From Criblamydia sequanensis CRIB-18 (GTDB lineage Bacteria; Chlamydiota; Chlamydiia; Chlamydiales; Criblamydiaceae), in NCBI RefSeq assembly GCF_000750955.1, contig NZ_CCEJ010000007.1:176255-240254 (forward strand): a stretch of DNA of 64,000 nt, in the 5' to 3' direction. Made by a program: the position numbers and the translations under genes. The notes beneath the pieces were generated by a model that was not told the origin of the DNA, did no database searches, and worked only from the letters and a program-made list of their open reading frames with translations. Positions 36,301-44,909 of this stretch are shown here, piece by piece (position 1 is the first letter of the stretch; each line of letters opens with the position of its first letter).

Positions 36301-39223
36301 TTTGGGTCTTACCGACGCGGATGAATTTGCTTCTCTATTTTCTTTACTTGTTGAAAAAATCTTAAGTGGTAAGGAGGATCCGGCTAATGCTCAACCTATT
36401 TTAACAGAGTTTCTCTTAAATGGTTTTGTGTCCTACGAAAAGTTTCCGGAAATTCTTGCCTGGTGTATCAAACACATTGAAGATGAGAATATGCCTTCAT
36501 TTAAGGATTTGCTCTCTCAAGCTATCCTTAAAGAAGATCCTATCCGGTTTGAAGCTCTTTTAGAAGCATCGGAAGCCGGAAAGAAAAGTATCATTCTCAA
36601 CCAGGAAGCAAGATTAAAGATTCATAAGCATGCGCATTTAAAAAATTTTTATTTGACCAGCAATCAAAATGATTTTTTTGTATCTCTTGGAGCGTATCTT
36701 CAGGAAATGCCTCTTTTTGGTTATGGTTCTGCAAATGAAAGAGAGCTTACAAGCAGCCTTATAATCTCTTTTGTTTATCTGTTTGCTAAAACTGAACAGG
36801 TGCCTACCGTTCTTTCCGTCTTAAACAATCTAAGTTTAAGGGCTTTAGAATACTATGGAATAGAAGTTGAGAAGAAAAAAGTCGAGTCAAGCATGGCCGG
36901 AAGAATCATGCTCTTTTCGGAAGATAGCTGTGCTATTGATTCTCTTTTTAAATTAAAGGCGTCTAAAGAGACTGTTAAGTCCCTCATGAATTTAAGAACT
37001 CGTTTTTTAGAAATTGCGATAGAACTACTTCATCAACTAATCGTAACCGAGTCTCTTAATTTAACGCTTCAAGGTAAAACTTATGGAGTGGCCAAGAATA
37101 TCTTATCGAATTTGATCATTTCAAGACCCGATGCTATAACAAAATTCGGGCCTCTATTTAGGGACTTTATTGTATCTCCTTATGCGCTCCGTCAAGAAGA
37201 GCTTATGGATTACCATTTGGAGTTGTCAAAAGATTTAATCTATTCTGTTTTAACCGCTATGGCCTATATTCCGGAACACCAAGAAGTCTTATTTGAAGCA
37301 TTTGCTTATATCGAATTAAAAACCTGGGCAGATGCCAAAATCAGTCCCTTACGCAAAATAGAATTAGTGGAAAATCTAGTAGATTTTCTTATAAGTCAAA
37401 AAGAGATTTTAGCTTTAAAACACGGCTTTAATATGCTTGCTTGCGCCGGCTCCTATATATTTCATAGTCATATAGATCGTTTTTGGAATCTAATGGAAAA
37501 GTTGTTTGTTGCTTCGAAAGAATTTATTCACATTCCCGTCAATTTAATTGTTAAAGGTACGAATATTAAAGAGTTAGGCATTGAAAATGTGATTAAAGGA
37601 AATGTCAAAATAGAAAAAATCTTAAATAATATAAAAGTTTTAGAAGGAAGCAATTTTGAAAAGAATTTTAAAAAAATAATGGGTAAAAAATTAATAGAGC
37701 CTTTTTATCATTGGATTGGACTAGCCCTTATTCCTAATGATAAATGTCTTTTCGAAAATGAAAAGTTGGAGGGTCAGTATTTTGGAGAAAAAATTTGTAT
37801 ACGCTTTTTTAGCTATCTCTATGAGATTGGGACTTTCCGTGAAGTAATCCAAGAGGGGACAGATGAATTAGCCATTATGAATCAAAATAATAGCTTTATT
37901 CGAAAAATGAAAACAATGGATTTTCTATTCAGTTTTGCAAAATTAGCCCACGGGCAAAATATCTTTAAACGCAATCCTATAAGATATTTCGAGACGATTT
38001 CTGAACTCGCCTTTACAGTCTATGAAGAATACGATTCTTTGATACAAAAAGATCCGAGATTTGAAATGCTTGCAACAAGCAGCCCCGAACTTAAACATAG
38101 CCACACCTTTATAAACATATCTGATGCCATGATGGATCCGGAGGAAGAGGAAATTAAGGAGCTGCAAATTTTAAATTTAAGAAAATGGTTTACCCTTTTC
38201 TTTAATTCTAAAAATGCAACAAGAATAAAGTTTATAACTTCTTTACTTAAGTCCTATTATTTTATTAGAAACCCTTCCGAATTTTTCTATTTTCTCTCTC
38301 GAGTGGAAGAAACGCAGCGTTTGGCTCTCATTCAAAGAACGCAAGGATTTTTTGAGGAGATTACAAAATCTGTGTTTAATGCAGAACTTCTCTATTCTTG
38401 GTTATCTCATGTTTTTAAAGATAAATCCTTTTTTGAGGTAGCTAAGCAATGGTTAATGAATGATAGGATGCTTGAACTCTATATTTTAAAACCATCGGAG
38501 GTTACGCAATTTTTACCTTTTATCGAAAAAGAAGAACAGCAGTTGCTTATAAAAAAACTAAACAATTTGCTGATAAAGGAGCCTACTTCCATTGAATCTT
38601 TAAAAAATAAATTCCTTTGGATTGAGACTCTTTTATCTAAAAATCTTGACCGGGTGTTTGTTGATGAAATAATTGCAAATCTTAAAGAAACGCTAACCCA
38701 AAAGAAAAATTTAGCAGTTTTTACCTCAAGGCCTTCCTTTGTTTTAGATTTTCTTCCTTTTTTAGATAAAGAAGAAAGCTCTATTCTTTTTAGGGAAATG
38801 AATGGGCTTCTTTTAGGTCAAAAAATTTGCTTGGAATCCTTGAAATCGTTAGATGATTGGATAGTTCATTTATTTAAAAATCAAAAAATTGAAGGGAGGA
38901 AGGAGGCGAAAGCGTTGCTTGATATGCCTAGATTCTTAGCCTTTTATTTTGAGAAACCCGAGCTTTTATTTGGGTTGTTTCCTTTCCTAAGGAAGAGGGA
39001 AATCATAGGGATAGTGGAAAAAATAAATGCTGAGTTAATCAAACACGCGGCGCCGAAATCTTTGGATCACTTTCATGGCTGGCTTTCTAATTTGGTTAAA
39101 AGCGATGACCCTAATTTAAAAAGCAAAGGAAAACAACTGTTTTTTCAAGCCTTAAAAAAAGGTTTTTATAAGGAAAATCCTGGTTTATTAAAGGATGAAA
39201 GCTTTAAAAAAGCCTTGGAATGA
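30320..39223 (+). CDS. Giant helical repeat protein (2,967 residues), possible N-terminal nucleotidyltransferase-like module
   Basis: No known family recognised. Residues ~155-290 contain IFGGGAIDFLKEW (Gly162-164, Asp167), YDYDFYI (Asp203, Asp205) and YSFDFFFI (Asp282). This G-G...D-x-D...D order is like the polymerase-beta/tRNA-nucleotidyltransferase fold. From ~400 to the end the protein is almost entirely alpha-helical, Leu/Lys/Glu-rich and lacks membrane segments, as in alpha-solenoids. The last ~320 residues contain at least five units of ~75 residues centred on Pro2652, Pro2725, Pro2805, Pro2880 and Pro2954. The best units share a pattern like RPS...FLPFL.KEE. No signal peptide is seen. 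The frame is open for 8.9 kb, which argues for strong selection. Giant proteins of this kind in chlamydiae are often host-directed, but that is inference. Confidence 0.8.
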   Translation: MQHTQPNSVLRNFNFPITGDPQPLCSQASDFSDDSQELLFPATELKKIYEASGLLDSEGWLQSDIPFSCLRIDDATYNRFKAFFYKPIEFKPKDLSLIPKSKVERILNLIQEVSSLLKDPSLFPFFYDHETNVVSFSLPTSLPHLLFFIKQAIPSFSWEIFGGGAIDFLKEWLLQVAETIPPLQEHKEKLAQILKEKDKKPYDYDFYINAPFFHISPVKAAINYYTSQILAALPRLKDKKNEIDFLVRELCFTKLEDIEDLRSQGKPSSLFSFTDKEGYSFDFFFIHESKASESLTSYHGLRCCLDCLFFENDKNFTYPKPYSTVFSLPQVVFDYFLNQFHSLSQEPNALKFLSYEARGLSRRKTVEYLPNDEKESVQFFDALLNYHLNLNSNRGLLFLPCYFLWMQRVEISSLKVSSDLQLYSHKILGNYKLSLENIETQPFGKLIYKTLLTLIKKEGHSYSEYPENEGVSFQEASLIFPLILSVLAQRKALNSIPEFSYEIYLEEEALHCHLVFFMQTHKVYFESKADLKTLPIIFETLLQKKAVVSCLLNLLGPQFSNRDIKETHSEPFLVIKNALGIALENLSKKRKFSPNQYFLCSLLEIYQQEREEVILEKAIHLIPFLDKQRFPFQSFAISLLRPSLHRKDIQLEYCKSLSDFVACLALYKGNLQRLKSVWDIASICLKRRTLLSAFYGMKEKVKDGNLKVYLLCKISQYKDRDYSVCHHFSKKILTKNIMAGLSISSKISLLKTVLDLMDECASLKFNGSQYQEILSIQGEQDLLFIALLKLDRYRWLKPSQESNRTLLNLLDYFIKSKLDLDKVLDLLRIAAHLGCTNEVDIFFQKFFRAENSKDALHAIFSEFLKDEKREGLEDLFLKVFSKLEVHFLEKNQLESLLEEVLNRLENSEFAFESVKKVAILFKPLSSRTELIQKKLLTSDRRTWLRIHRFFIEKEISDLILKKFSLLNDLKIEEVYELLAFYSGRQNDEFFANCFLSITQVINPLLEGYLFLDLLLSIAECREQKLALIQQALEKGGLTGREPNFKKVLDHLLELGVSLKTILGLIKPLGSDSALFSEYQRLNRKKVEVEEKENKNKFLEIVHEYFEDKNDDFFEEWIDERIGQLKKEPLEPCQLEKLLTVILEKAFSSSFKDKALKFLPLFEDFDKKKKIIEKNLSILNSDAKIRVHQFFQDPEVSKSIFESLITSNESLNCAMTSLLKTIVKGKIDEDFARVLLKWVEDLIKEGRALDGSLLFQALASIEPQNSISLRILALSLKEGWIRGKEDKNEEVWKASWKAISSIPFDSSIGSLLVANRKLLNGSLESALSFLEPILPLVNLDENEDLIFLFEGRKELDPKFENVKEYLKSRFGKFVKEKNLQKIEEEVISDFFPFIKEDSFLEIRMDAIELLLEHQILMPCESFLSELSVLLQGNDYQEQAKKVLANYVKASFPNKPQKFQALISHLNPIIQKTKDNALFVSILQAIFKPILSKREKPDPSFISPLMTSFAHLKARGKEYPSLFLDFLSGMPNAQKEQAHIIAKEILNLFEEIKKINEHKNKNEDTFKLVIHLESWISSPFSNEKLFLFLLENYEKSDFRIGLEEVLLENSQKSERTRLLQSALTTYNPFSSFKKRPFLSEKQMKGLAFHIENLLNEKLTQEALYWIEWGISKLETRLVNAFLNLLDFSHPAMNKEVLLKLLNRMSSFDFSKLFSAIIEKIDELDRNERLNFLREVEKIDLKKISSSSEDFQKGLDSLLKLSNLAEEEIVFVLPLIKIWRGFNEEFLFDLCSKVKEKNFFNLSRLASLFDHKTIYDCFSKAKPFSGFLAIFFMEITKESNFPYKKEMLESLFEQAKISPEEKKDLLSILFSNQISRMNKFPSAITGQFLEETAFLFGYEETLEHESGLSMLNCLYEHLWQQRVKVSFESLWATLLLVKESRCEAKQIDQTLGTIIKILSIANPDGQFSIKGMSAFLFELYSRNLGISPYFFFKLHLNLGLTDADEFASLFSLLVEKILSGKEDPANAQPILTEFLLNGFVSYEKFPEILAWCIKHIEDENMPSFKDLLSQAILKEDPIRFEALLEASEAGKKSIILNQEARLKIHKHAHLKNFYLTSNQNDFFVSLGAYLQEMPLFGYGSANERELTSSLIISFVYLFAKTEQVPTVLSVLNNLSLRALEYYGIEVEKKKVESSMAGRIMLFSEDSCAIDSLFKLKASKETVKSLMNLRTRFLEIAIELLHQLIVTESLNLTLQGKTYGVAKNILSNLIISRPDAITKFGPLFRDFIVSPYALRQEELMDYHLELSKDLIYSVLTAMAYIPEHQEVLFEAFAYIELKTWADAKISPLRKIELVENLVDFLISQKEILALKHGFNMLACAGSYIFHSHIDRFWNLMEKLFVASKEFIHIPVNLIVKGTNIKELGIENVIKGNVKIEKILNNIKVLEGSNFEKNFKKIMGKKLIEPFYHWIGLALIPNDKCLFENEKLEGQYFGEKICIRFFSYLYEIGTFREVIQEGTDELAIMNQNNSFIRKMKTMDFLFSFAKLAHGQNIFKRNPIRYFETISELAFTVYEEYDSLIQKDPRFEMLATSSPELKHSHTFINISDAMMDPEEEEIKELQILNLRKWFTLFFNSKNATRIKFITSLLKSYYFIRNPSEFFYFLSRVEETQRLALIQRTQGFFEEITKSVFNAELLYSWLSHVFKDKSFFEVAKQWLMNDRMLELYILKPSEVTQFLPFIEKEEQQLLIKKLNNLLIKEPTSIESLKNKFLWIETLLSKNLDRVFVDEIIANLKETLTQKKNLAVFTSRPSFVLDFLPFLDKEESSILFREMNGLLLGQKICLESLKSLDDWIVHLFKNQKIEGRKEAKALLDMPRFLAFYFEKPELLFGLFPFLRKREIIGIVEKINAELIKHAAPKSLDHFHGWLSNLVKSDDPNLKSKGKQLFFQALKKGFYKENPGLLKDESFKKALE

Positions 39224-39288
39224 AACCTAACCATTTGACCTTGAATAAATCCTTTTTTGAACACAAAATGCCCCGTAAGGAATTTTAA

Positions 39289-39876
39289 GTGAAAGCGTTT
39301 ATCATAATCCTTTTTTTTATCTCCTTTTTTTTCATTCTATGGGTTTGGGTTTCTGTCGTATTCTGGAGTTTAAGAAATGGCATCTCACCTATGCCGACTT
39401 CAGATAAAGCAAAGAATAAAGCGCTCGCTTTAATGTCTAATGAGACACAAGGCATTGTTTATGATTTAGGTTCCGGTTGGGGAGGAATGGCTATACAAAT
39501 CGCTAAAAAGCTTCCCCACTGCCAGATCATTGGCTTTGAAACATCCCCTGTTCCTTTTTATACTTCTCTTCTTTGGAATAAGATGGAAAGGCTAGCCAAC
39601 TTAAAATTTGTTAAAAAAGATTTTTTTCATGTTAATTTAAGCGATGCCTCTATTGTTTATTGCTATCTTTATCCCCGCGCAATGCAAGACCTTAAAGCTA
39701 AATTTGAAGAAGAGCTGAAGCCCGGCACCATAGTGATTAGCAATACATTTTCTGTTCCCGGATGGGACCCGGTCCAATGCTTGCAGCTAAACGATATGTA
39801 CCATACTCGTATCTATGCGTATGTTAAAAGCAATAGCAATGTCGATGCTCTTCATGCCAAACCAAAACCTATTTGA
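39289..39876 (+). CDS. Membrane-anchored class I methyltransferase-like protein
   Basis: 195 residues from a GTG at 39289 with AAGGA just upstream. A single N-terminal membrane helix (about 4-24) precedes a Rossmann part with motif I VYDLGSGWGGMAIQIA, acidic IIGFETS at the end of strand 2, and FVKKDFF.VNLSDASIVYCYLYP in the motif III-IV region. It resembles small SAM-binding proteins of unknown substrate. It follows the giant gene by 65 bases and precedes the FUSC gene by 15, so the three may be one transcript. Confidence 0.72.
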   Translation: MKAFIIILFFISFFFILWVWVSVVFWSLRNGISPMPTSDKAKNKALALMSNETQGIVYDLGSGWGGMAIQIAKKLPHCQIIGFETSPVPFYTSLLWNKMERLANLKFVKKDFFHVNLSDASIVYCYLYPRAMQDLKAKFEEELKPGTIVISNTFSVPGWDPVQCLQLNDMYHTRIYAYVKSNSNVDALHAKPKPI

Positions 39877-39891
39877 ACTTTTAAGGTCTAA

Positions 39892-40992
39892 ATGGAAAGT
39901 AAACCGCTAACATCTTTTGAGGAGTGGGTCGATTTTTTACAGCTTCGTTTTGCTATAAAAATAGGGGTGGCCGCGACCTTAGGGCTTTTTCTAGGGGTTG
40001 GTTTTAGCCAGGTTTTAAATAGACCTGATGCGCTTGTAAGCGGAATGTGGACTGTCGTTACTGCAATTGTTGTGGTTCAAGCTCATCTAGGGGGCACCTA
40101 CATGGCTGCATGGGTTCGTTTTTTAGGAACCCTTGTCGGTATTTTTGTGGCAGGAATATCAACTGTCACTTTAGGGTCGAATGCTCTCTCGCTTGGTTTT
40201 AGTAATTTTGTTACGGTTATGCTTTGCTCTCTTTTAAGAATCAAAGACAGCGTTAGAATAGCTTCTCTTACAGTGACTATTTTAATGGTCCTTTGGCGTT
40301 TAAAACCGGATATCAGCCCTTGGACTTTCGGCTTTTTTCGCTTAATGGATTCCTGTCTTGGAATACTTGTTGCCGTCATAGTGACCCATTCCCTTTGGCC
40401 TATGAATGCGACAAGCAGAGTTCGCTTAAACATTGCTATCATCTTAAAAAAAATGAAAAATTTATTTCAGGAGATTCTGAAAAAAGATGGCGAAGAGAAG
40501 CTCTATGAGAAAGAAAAAAGGGAAATTGTGGCGCTTTTAAGAGAAACAAACACTTTCCTTGAAGAATCCCGTATTGAAATAAGGACTCGCACCTCCATAG
40601 AAGATTGGATGTTTATCTTAGAACATCTAGAAAGAGCCTATGAAGCTATTTTAGATTTAAAGTTAGCCCGAAAAAAATATGTCCAAGAATTTATTGACCA
40701 AGGGTTAGGGGAATCTACTAAAGACACAATCAGAAAAACAAATAAGGCGATGGATCAGCTAGCCGATATGTTTGAGAGTAAAAAAGCGGGAGATCGTCCG
40801 GTTGACCTTCTCGGATCATTAGAGCTTTTAGATTTAGAATTAAAGAGGATTAGAGAAGGGAAAATGACATCATCCTTTTCCCTTCAAGAAATTGAAAGCT
40901 TTTTTGTTTTCTTTTTTAACTTGCGGCTTTTAGGTGAAGAGCTTTGCAAATTGGATAATAGGGTTCATCAAATCTATGCTCAAGCTCAATAA
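39892..40992 (+). CDS. FUSC/aromatic-acid-exporter-type membrane protein
   Basis: 366 residues. Residues ~18-165 hold about six membrane helices with RFAIKIGVAATLGLFLG, SGMWTVVTAIVVVQAHLGGT and GIFVAGISTV, the pattern of the FUSC (fusaric acid resistance/YccS/AaeB) membrane half. The C-terminal ~200 residues are helical and charged, likely cytoplasmic. Members are proposed efflux proteins for small aromatic acids; the substrate here is unknown. AAGG lies 6 bases before the ATG. The 3' end overlaps the opposing 1,259-residue gene by 7 bases. Confidence 0.78.
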   Translation: MESKPLTSFEEWVDFLQLRFAIKIGVAATLGLFLGVGFSQVLNRPDALVSGMWTVVTAIVVVQAHLGGTYMAAWVRFLGTLVGIFVAGISTVTLGSNALSLGFSNFVTVMLCSLLRIKDSVRIASLTVTILMVLWRLKPDISPWTFGFFRLMDSCLGILVAVIVTHSLWPMNATSRVRLNIAIILKKMKNLFQEILKKDGEEKLYEKEKREIVALLRETNTFLEESRIEIRTRTSIEDWMFILEHLERAYEAILDLKLARKKYVQEFIDQGLGESTKDTIRKTNKAMDQLADMFESKKAGDRPVDLLGSLELLDLELKRIREGKMTSSFSLQEIESFFVFFFNLRLLGEELCKLDNRVHQIYAQAQ

Positions 40993-43900
40993 GGCTTATC
41001 TAATAAAGCTAATGATTTTGAAATATATGCCGCAATCTTAATTTTTTTGTCTATTTGGACAAGTTCGTTACAAGCATTTTGCAGAATTGACAGTATTAAT
41101 TTTTTATTTTCTAAATTACTCGAGGAAAAAAGTGCAGGTAGAATTTCGATTATATTATTTGTCTTCAATTGCGATGAGGCGGTAGTTAACCATAAATCAA
41201 ACAAAGAACCACCTTCTACTAGGTTTAAATCAAAACAAGTCCTTAAAAAAGCCCCTGTAGCCTCCATGTTCTTCTTAAAGTCATGAGAGATCGGAATTTG
41301 TTTTATACTGCATATAAGTGATTGATAAACAAGGTGTTGCAAGTTATTTTTAAAGTTGAGAATTCCAGGTATTTTTTTCAGGCAAATTTCAAAACTTTCA
41401 AAAAAATCCGGGAGTCGGTAATTCGCTTTTTTTGAGGAGAGCGAGTAAGTGATGAGGTGTTCGTGAACTTCGGTCAATACCTCCGGATTCGGAATTATTT
41501 CTATCCAAAAATAAAGAATTTTTTGAAAATCTTGAATAGCCTCTTTTTCTTGATAAATATTAAAAAGTTTAAACATTTCAACATAGTCTTTGGAAGATAG
41601 AGCAGTCATTTTATCAACTAAGGCAAAAGATCTATTCTCAATTGTTTTTGGATCTGAAAGAATCATGATTTTAAATAAGCAGCAAAGAAATTGAATTTTT
41701 TGCCTTTGTTCCTCTGAGGTGTAAACCAAAAAAAGCAAAGTCTTCTTGAAAATGTTTGCCAAATGAATTCGGGCTGATTGATACTCCGAGTATTTCTGCC
41801 ATCGTAAACTTGCTAAACAGAGGAAGAGGTCTACAAACACATCCAATTGTAAAGGCAAGAAATTTTTTGTGCATAAAGCCAGATGATATAGGATTTTCAA
41901 CCCCCTTTCCTTCTTACTTAACGTCTTGATGTAATTGAAGTACTCATCTAGAAGTTCAGATGCTAAACTTAACTCGAAAAAGCTATATCCTTCTATGGCC
42001 TCCAATAGACTAGTGGTGTTAGCAAAATAAGTGGGTCTATTTAGCAATCTTGGATTAAAGAGGACTTTTTTTAGATAGATAGCGACTTGCTTTTGTGGAG
42101 TGGAGGGTTTTAAAGAGCTTCTAACTTGTGTAAAAATGGACTTTTCTAAAATATTTTTTGTTTCTTCGCTATTTGCGCTTTTATAACTTAGAAAAAGCTC
42201 ATCTAAATATTCTTTTTTAAGAGCAATCGTTTCTTTATAGAACTTCATTTTAAATTCCATTTGATCAAATTTAAATCGAGGGAAGCATAAAAATAAAGTT
42301 TCTTCAAGTTGGTTAAATCCCTTTAAGTCGCCTCCTTTTTCCATAAAAATTAAGGGGATTCTTTTTAGAATACGAAACCCTATTATTTCTTTTTTAATTC
42401 CAAGGTGGTTTTTAGAAAGAAGGGATTGCAGAAGAGGAAACAAGGTTAAAATTTGTTCCGGCGTGGATTGATGGATTACTTTTAAAAAATTTTCAAGGGC
42501 AAATGAAATAAAGTCCTGGTAGTTTTCCCCTTTGATATTGTGCTTAACATCTGCAAAATTTAAAAAAGTTAGAACAAGGATCGAGGTTTCCGGTTTTAAA
42601 CATCGAAGGAGTTTTGGAAAAAAAGAGGTAAAAATTCTTCTTCTTTGACTTAACCGTCCCTCCTGGTTAGTGACGGGTCCTTTTATTTTTTTTAAGTTAA
42701 ACCACGTTTGCAAAACAAGAATCGCATAATCGGGGTGATCTTCGGATACTTCCGCGACCACTTTAAGAAGGCTTAAATCTTTTGGATAGTAAGAAAGAAG
42801 AGATTCTTGGATTTTGTTAAACTCTCCCGTCCAAAAGGCAGGGTTTTCGGGATTCCTGACTGTTCTTATTTTCTTTGATATCTCTTTTAAAACAACGGGT
42901 AGATAAGAATGTTCGATTTTTTTCTCTTTGATAATGATCGAGATCAATTTCATCAATAAAAGCGTAATCGAAGCGTTATCCTCATTCAATTTAAAAAAAA
43001 TAAAGTCTACGCTTCCCGGTTTGAATTCCAGATCTAAAACCTTGTTTTCTTCTATAAACTCGATTCTCAACTTTATAAGGCTAATTATGGTTTGAGGATC
43101 ATGTTTAGGGTAGTTGTCTTTTCCATTTGTATCTAAAAGAGCTTTTTGAAAAAGATTTGAAGTCGATTCAAGACTTAGTGCTGGAAAATCAGCCCTATTT
43201 AAAAGTAATTTTACAGCCAGATCTCGATCCTCTTGAGTTAATTCCTCTAATTGCAGGTTAAAGAGGCTTGTCATCTTTTCGAGGTGCTTATCTCTTAATA
43301 AGAGTGTCAGAGGATTATTATTGAAAGTGCTTAAAAAACTTCTTGAAAAGGAACTACTTTTTTTTTCACACATCAAAGAAATAATTTTAAGAAGTCTTGT
43401 CTCGTTAAATATTTTTTTGCGATGCTTAAAAAGAAGGCTAAAGCAGACATAAAATCTAAAAAATTGATGCTTCCCTGAATTTTCTGCGTTTTCTAAAATA
43501 GTCTCAAGAAGGGATTCAAAATTAAAATTGTGAGAATCATTTTTTATTATCCAATTAAGAAGTCCATAAACTTCATTGGCATTCATATAAATAAGAAGGT
43601 CGTAAAGCCTTCTTATGGTATTTTCATGGCGTAAGGTCAAGAGGGGCAATAGGTCTTGTAATAGATTTAATCGGATGGCCTCAAAACTTCGTAATCTTTC
43701 TAAGATAATTTTTTGCAATAAGAGAGAAGAAAAGCGGAGTTTCTTTTTACTTTGGAAACAAATACAGAGATAGGCCATTTCCAAAGCGGTCTCATTTTTT
43801 GTCATTTCAAAATGATTAAAACATAGCTTGACTATGGTTTTGAAAAAAAGATCAATGTCTTCATGACTTAATTTTAAAACATGAATAATGGTTTTTACGT

Positions 43901-44765
43901 TTTCGAAATTGCCTTTCTTAAGCTCTAAGGTTACAAGATCTTTTATAAGATCGTTTTTTTTCTTATGGGATTGAAAGAGGCTTTTGATTTTGGAAAACAC
44001 CTCTAAAATCCACATGCCCTTAGATCTTGCTATAGCCTCTTCTATTAAAGAGAAAAGGTCTTCTCCAAAAGCTGTTTTTAAAGCTATTTCTTCTTCTATT
44101 ATGCCTTTACCGTTGAAAACTATGATCAATCGTTTAAGAAGATTCCAACCGGCTTGATTATCTTTGTCTTTATAGTTTTGAAGAAATAATTTTTTACTTA
44201 ATTCCCCTGGTAAATGCCATTTACAAATTTCCTCTGCTCTTGCCTCTTTTATTTCATAACGAATCGCATCTCCAATAAAAGTCAACAAATTGAGATGGCT
44301 TTCAAGATTATTATTTGTCCTTAATAAATCAAGGGTAAGCTTGAGAAGGAGGTTTCGGTCAGGAACTTCTTCTTTAAATACGTTAAAAAAAAATTGCTCT
44401 GACAGTTTATAAAAGCACTCTCGACTTAATTCCTTTGAGGCTCTTGATAGTAAGGACTGGCATTGAGGGTCGGGACATAATTCAATTAGTCTTTCAAGAT
44501 TTAAAAAAAGAAGCTCCAGTAGAATGTTTTTTTCCTCAATGCAAAGTTCCATTTGATAGGGACATAATAAAAGAGCGCAATTCCGAGCGAGAGTTGAAGG
44601 TGAGCTGTCCTTAATTTTTCTCTGCATGCTTTCTTTATTTTCTAAAAGTTGATGCACTTCATTAAAGACCTCTTCCTTACTTAAGAAAAATTCTTTTTTT
44701 AGATTAGATTTAGCAGGCCATGGGCTATCACTACTTTTTTCAGGAAGGGATGAGATATGGTTCAT
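40986..44765 (-). CDS. Large helical repeat-like protein (1,259 residues), unknown function
   Basis: No family recognised. The protein is almost all alpha-helix by composition (Leu, Lys, Glu, Phe rich), with no signal peptide or membrane helix and no catalytic motif. Short helical pairs recur throughout (for example around residues 360-470 and 1000-1130), suggesting an alpha-solenoid, but I cannot define a clean repeat unit. Composition and style match the giant protein encoded on the facing strand, so they may be distant relatives; no conserved block shared by both was found by eye. It lacks the N-terminal GGG...DYD module. The ATG is 144 bases from nrdR, in divergent orientation. Confidence 0.72.
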   Translation of the reverse strand: MNHISSLPEKSSDSPWPAKSNLKKEFFLSKEEVFNEVHQLLENKESMQRKIKDSSPSTLARNCALLLCPYQMELCIEEKNILLELLFLNLERLIELCPDPQCQSLLSRASKELSRECFYKLSEQFFFNVFKEEVPDRNLLLKLTLDLLRTNNNLESHLNLLTFIGDAIRYEIKEARAEEICKWHLPGELSKKLFLQNYKDKDNQAGWNLLKRLIIVFNGKGIIEEEIALKTAFGEDLFSLIEEAIARSKGMWILEVFSKIKSLFQSHKKKNDLIKDLVTLELKKGNFENVKTIIHVLKLSHEDIDLFFKTIVKLCFNHFEMTKNETALEMAYLCICFQSKKKLRFSSLLLQKIILERLRSFEAIRLNLLQDLLPLLTLRHENTIRRLYDLLIYMNANEVYGLLNWIIKNDSHNFNFESLLETILENAENSGKHQFFRFYVCFSLLFKHRKKIFNETRLLKIISLMCEKKSSSFSRSFLSTFNNNPLTLLLRDKHLEKMTSLFNLQLEELTQEDRDLAVKLLLNRADFPALSLESTSNLFQKALLDTNGKDNYPKHDPQTIISLIKLRIEFIEENKVLDLEFKPGSVDFIFFKLNEDNASITLLLMKLISIIIKEKKIEHSYLPVVLKEISKKIRTVRNPENPAFWTGEFNKIQESLLSYYPKDLSLLKVVAEVSEDHPDYAILVLQTWFNLKKIKGPVTNQEGRLSQRRRIFTSFFPKLLRCLKPETSILVLTFLNFADVKHNIKGENYQDFISFALENFLKVIHQSTPEQILTLFPLLQSLLSKNHLGIKKEIIGFRILKRIPLIFMEKGGDLKGFNQLEETLFLCFPRFKFDQMEFKMKFYKETIALKKEYLDELFLSYKSANSEETKNILEKSIFTQVRSSLKPSTPQKQVAIYLKKVLFNPRLLNRPTYFANTTSLLEAIEGYSFFELSLASELLDEYFNYIKTLSKKERGLKILYHLALCTKNFLPLQLDVFVDLFLCLASLRWQKYSEYQSARIHLANIFKKTLLFLVYTSEEQRQKIQFLCCLFKIMILSDPKTIENRSFALVDKMTALSSKDYVEMFKLFNIYQEKEAIQDFQKILYFWIEIIPNPEVLTEVHEHLITYSLSSKKANYRLPDFFESFEICLKKIPGILNFKNNLQHLVYQSLICSIKQIPISHDFKKNMEATGAFLRTCFDLNLVEGGSLFDLWLTTASSQLKTNNIIEILPALFSSSNLENKKLILSILQNACNELVQIDKKIKIAAYISKSLALLDKPY

Positions 44766-44909
44766 ATCCAGTTCACATAGGGTTATTTTTTAGGTTTTTT
44801 TAAGTCATACTAAAGAGTTCATTTGAATTATTGTATCTTAAAATATCCTCAACAGGGCAAAATTATTAAAGTAAATAGCCATTGACAATAGACAAAAAGG
44901 TATTATGTA

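Noticed and set aside
44884..44900. TTGACA near nrdR as a -35 box
   Set aside because: A matching -10 element would fall on the start codon; it would require a leaderless message, so it was not listed as a promoter.
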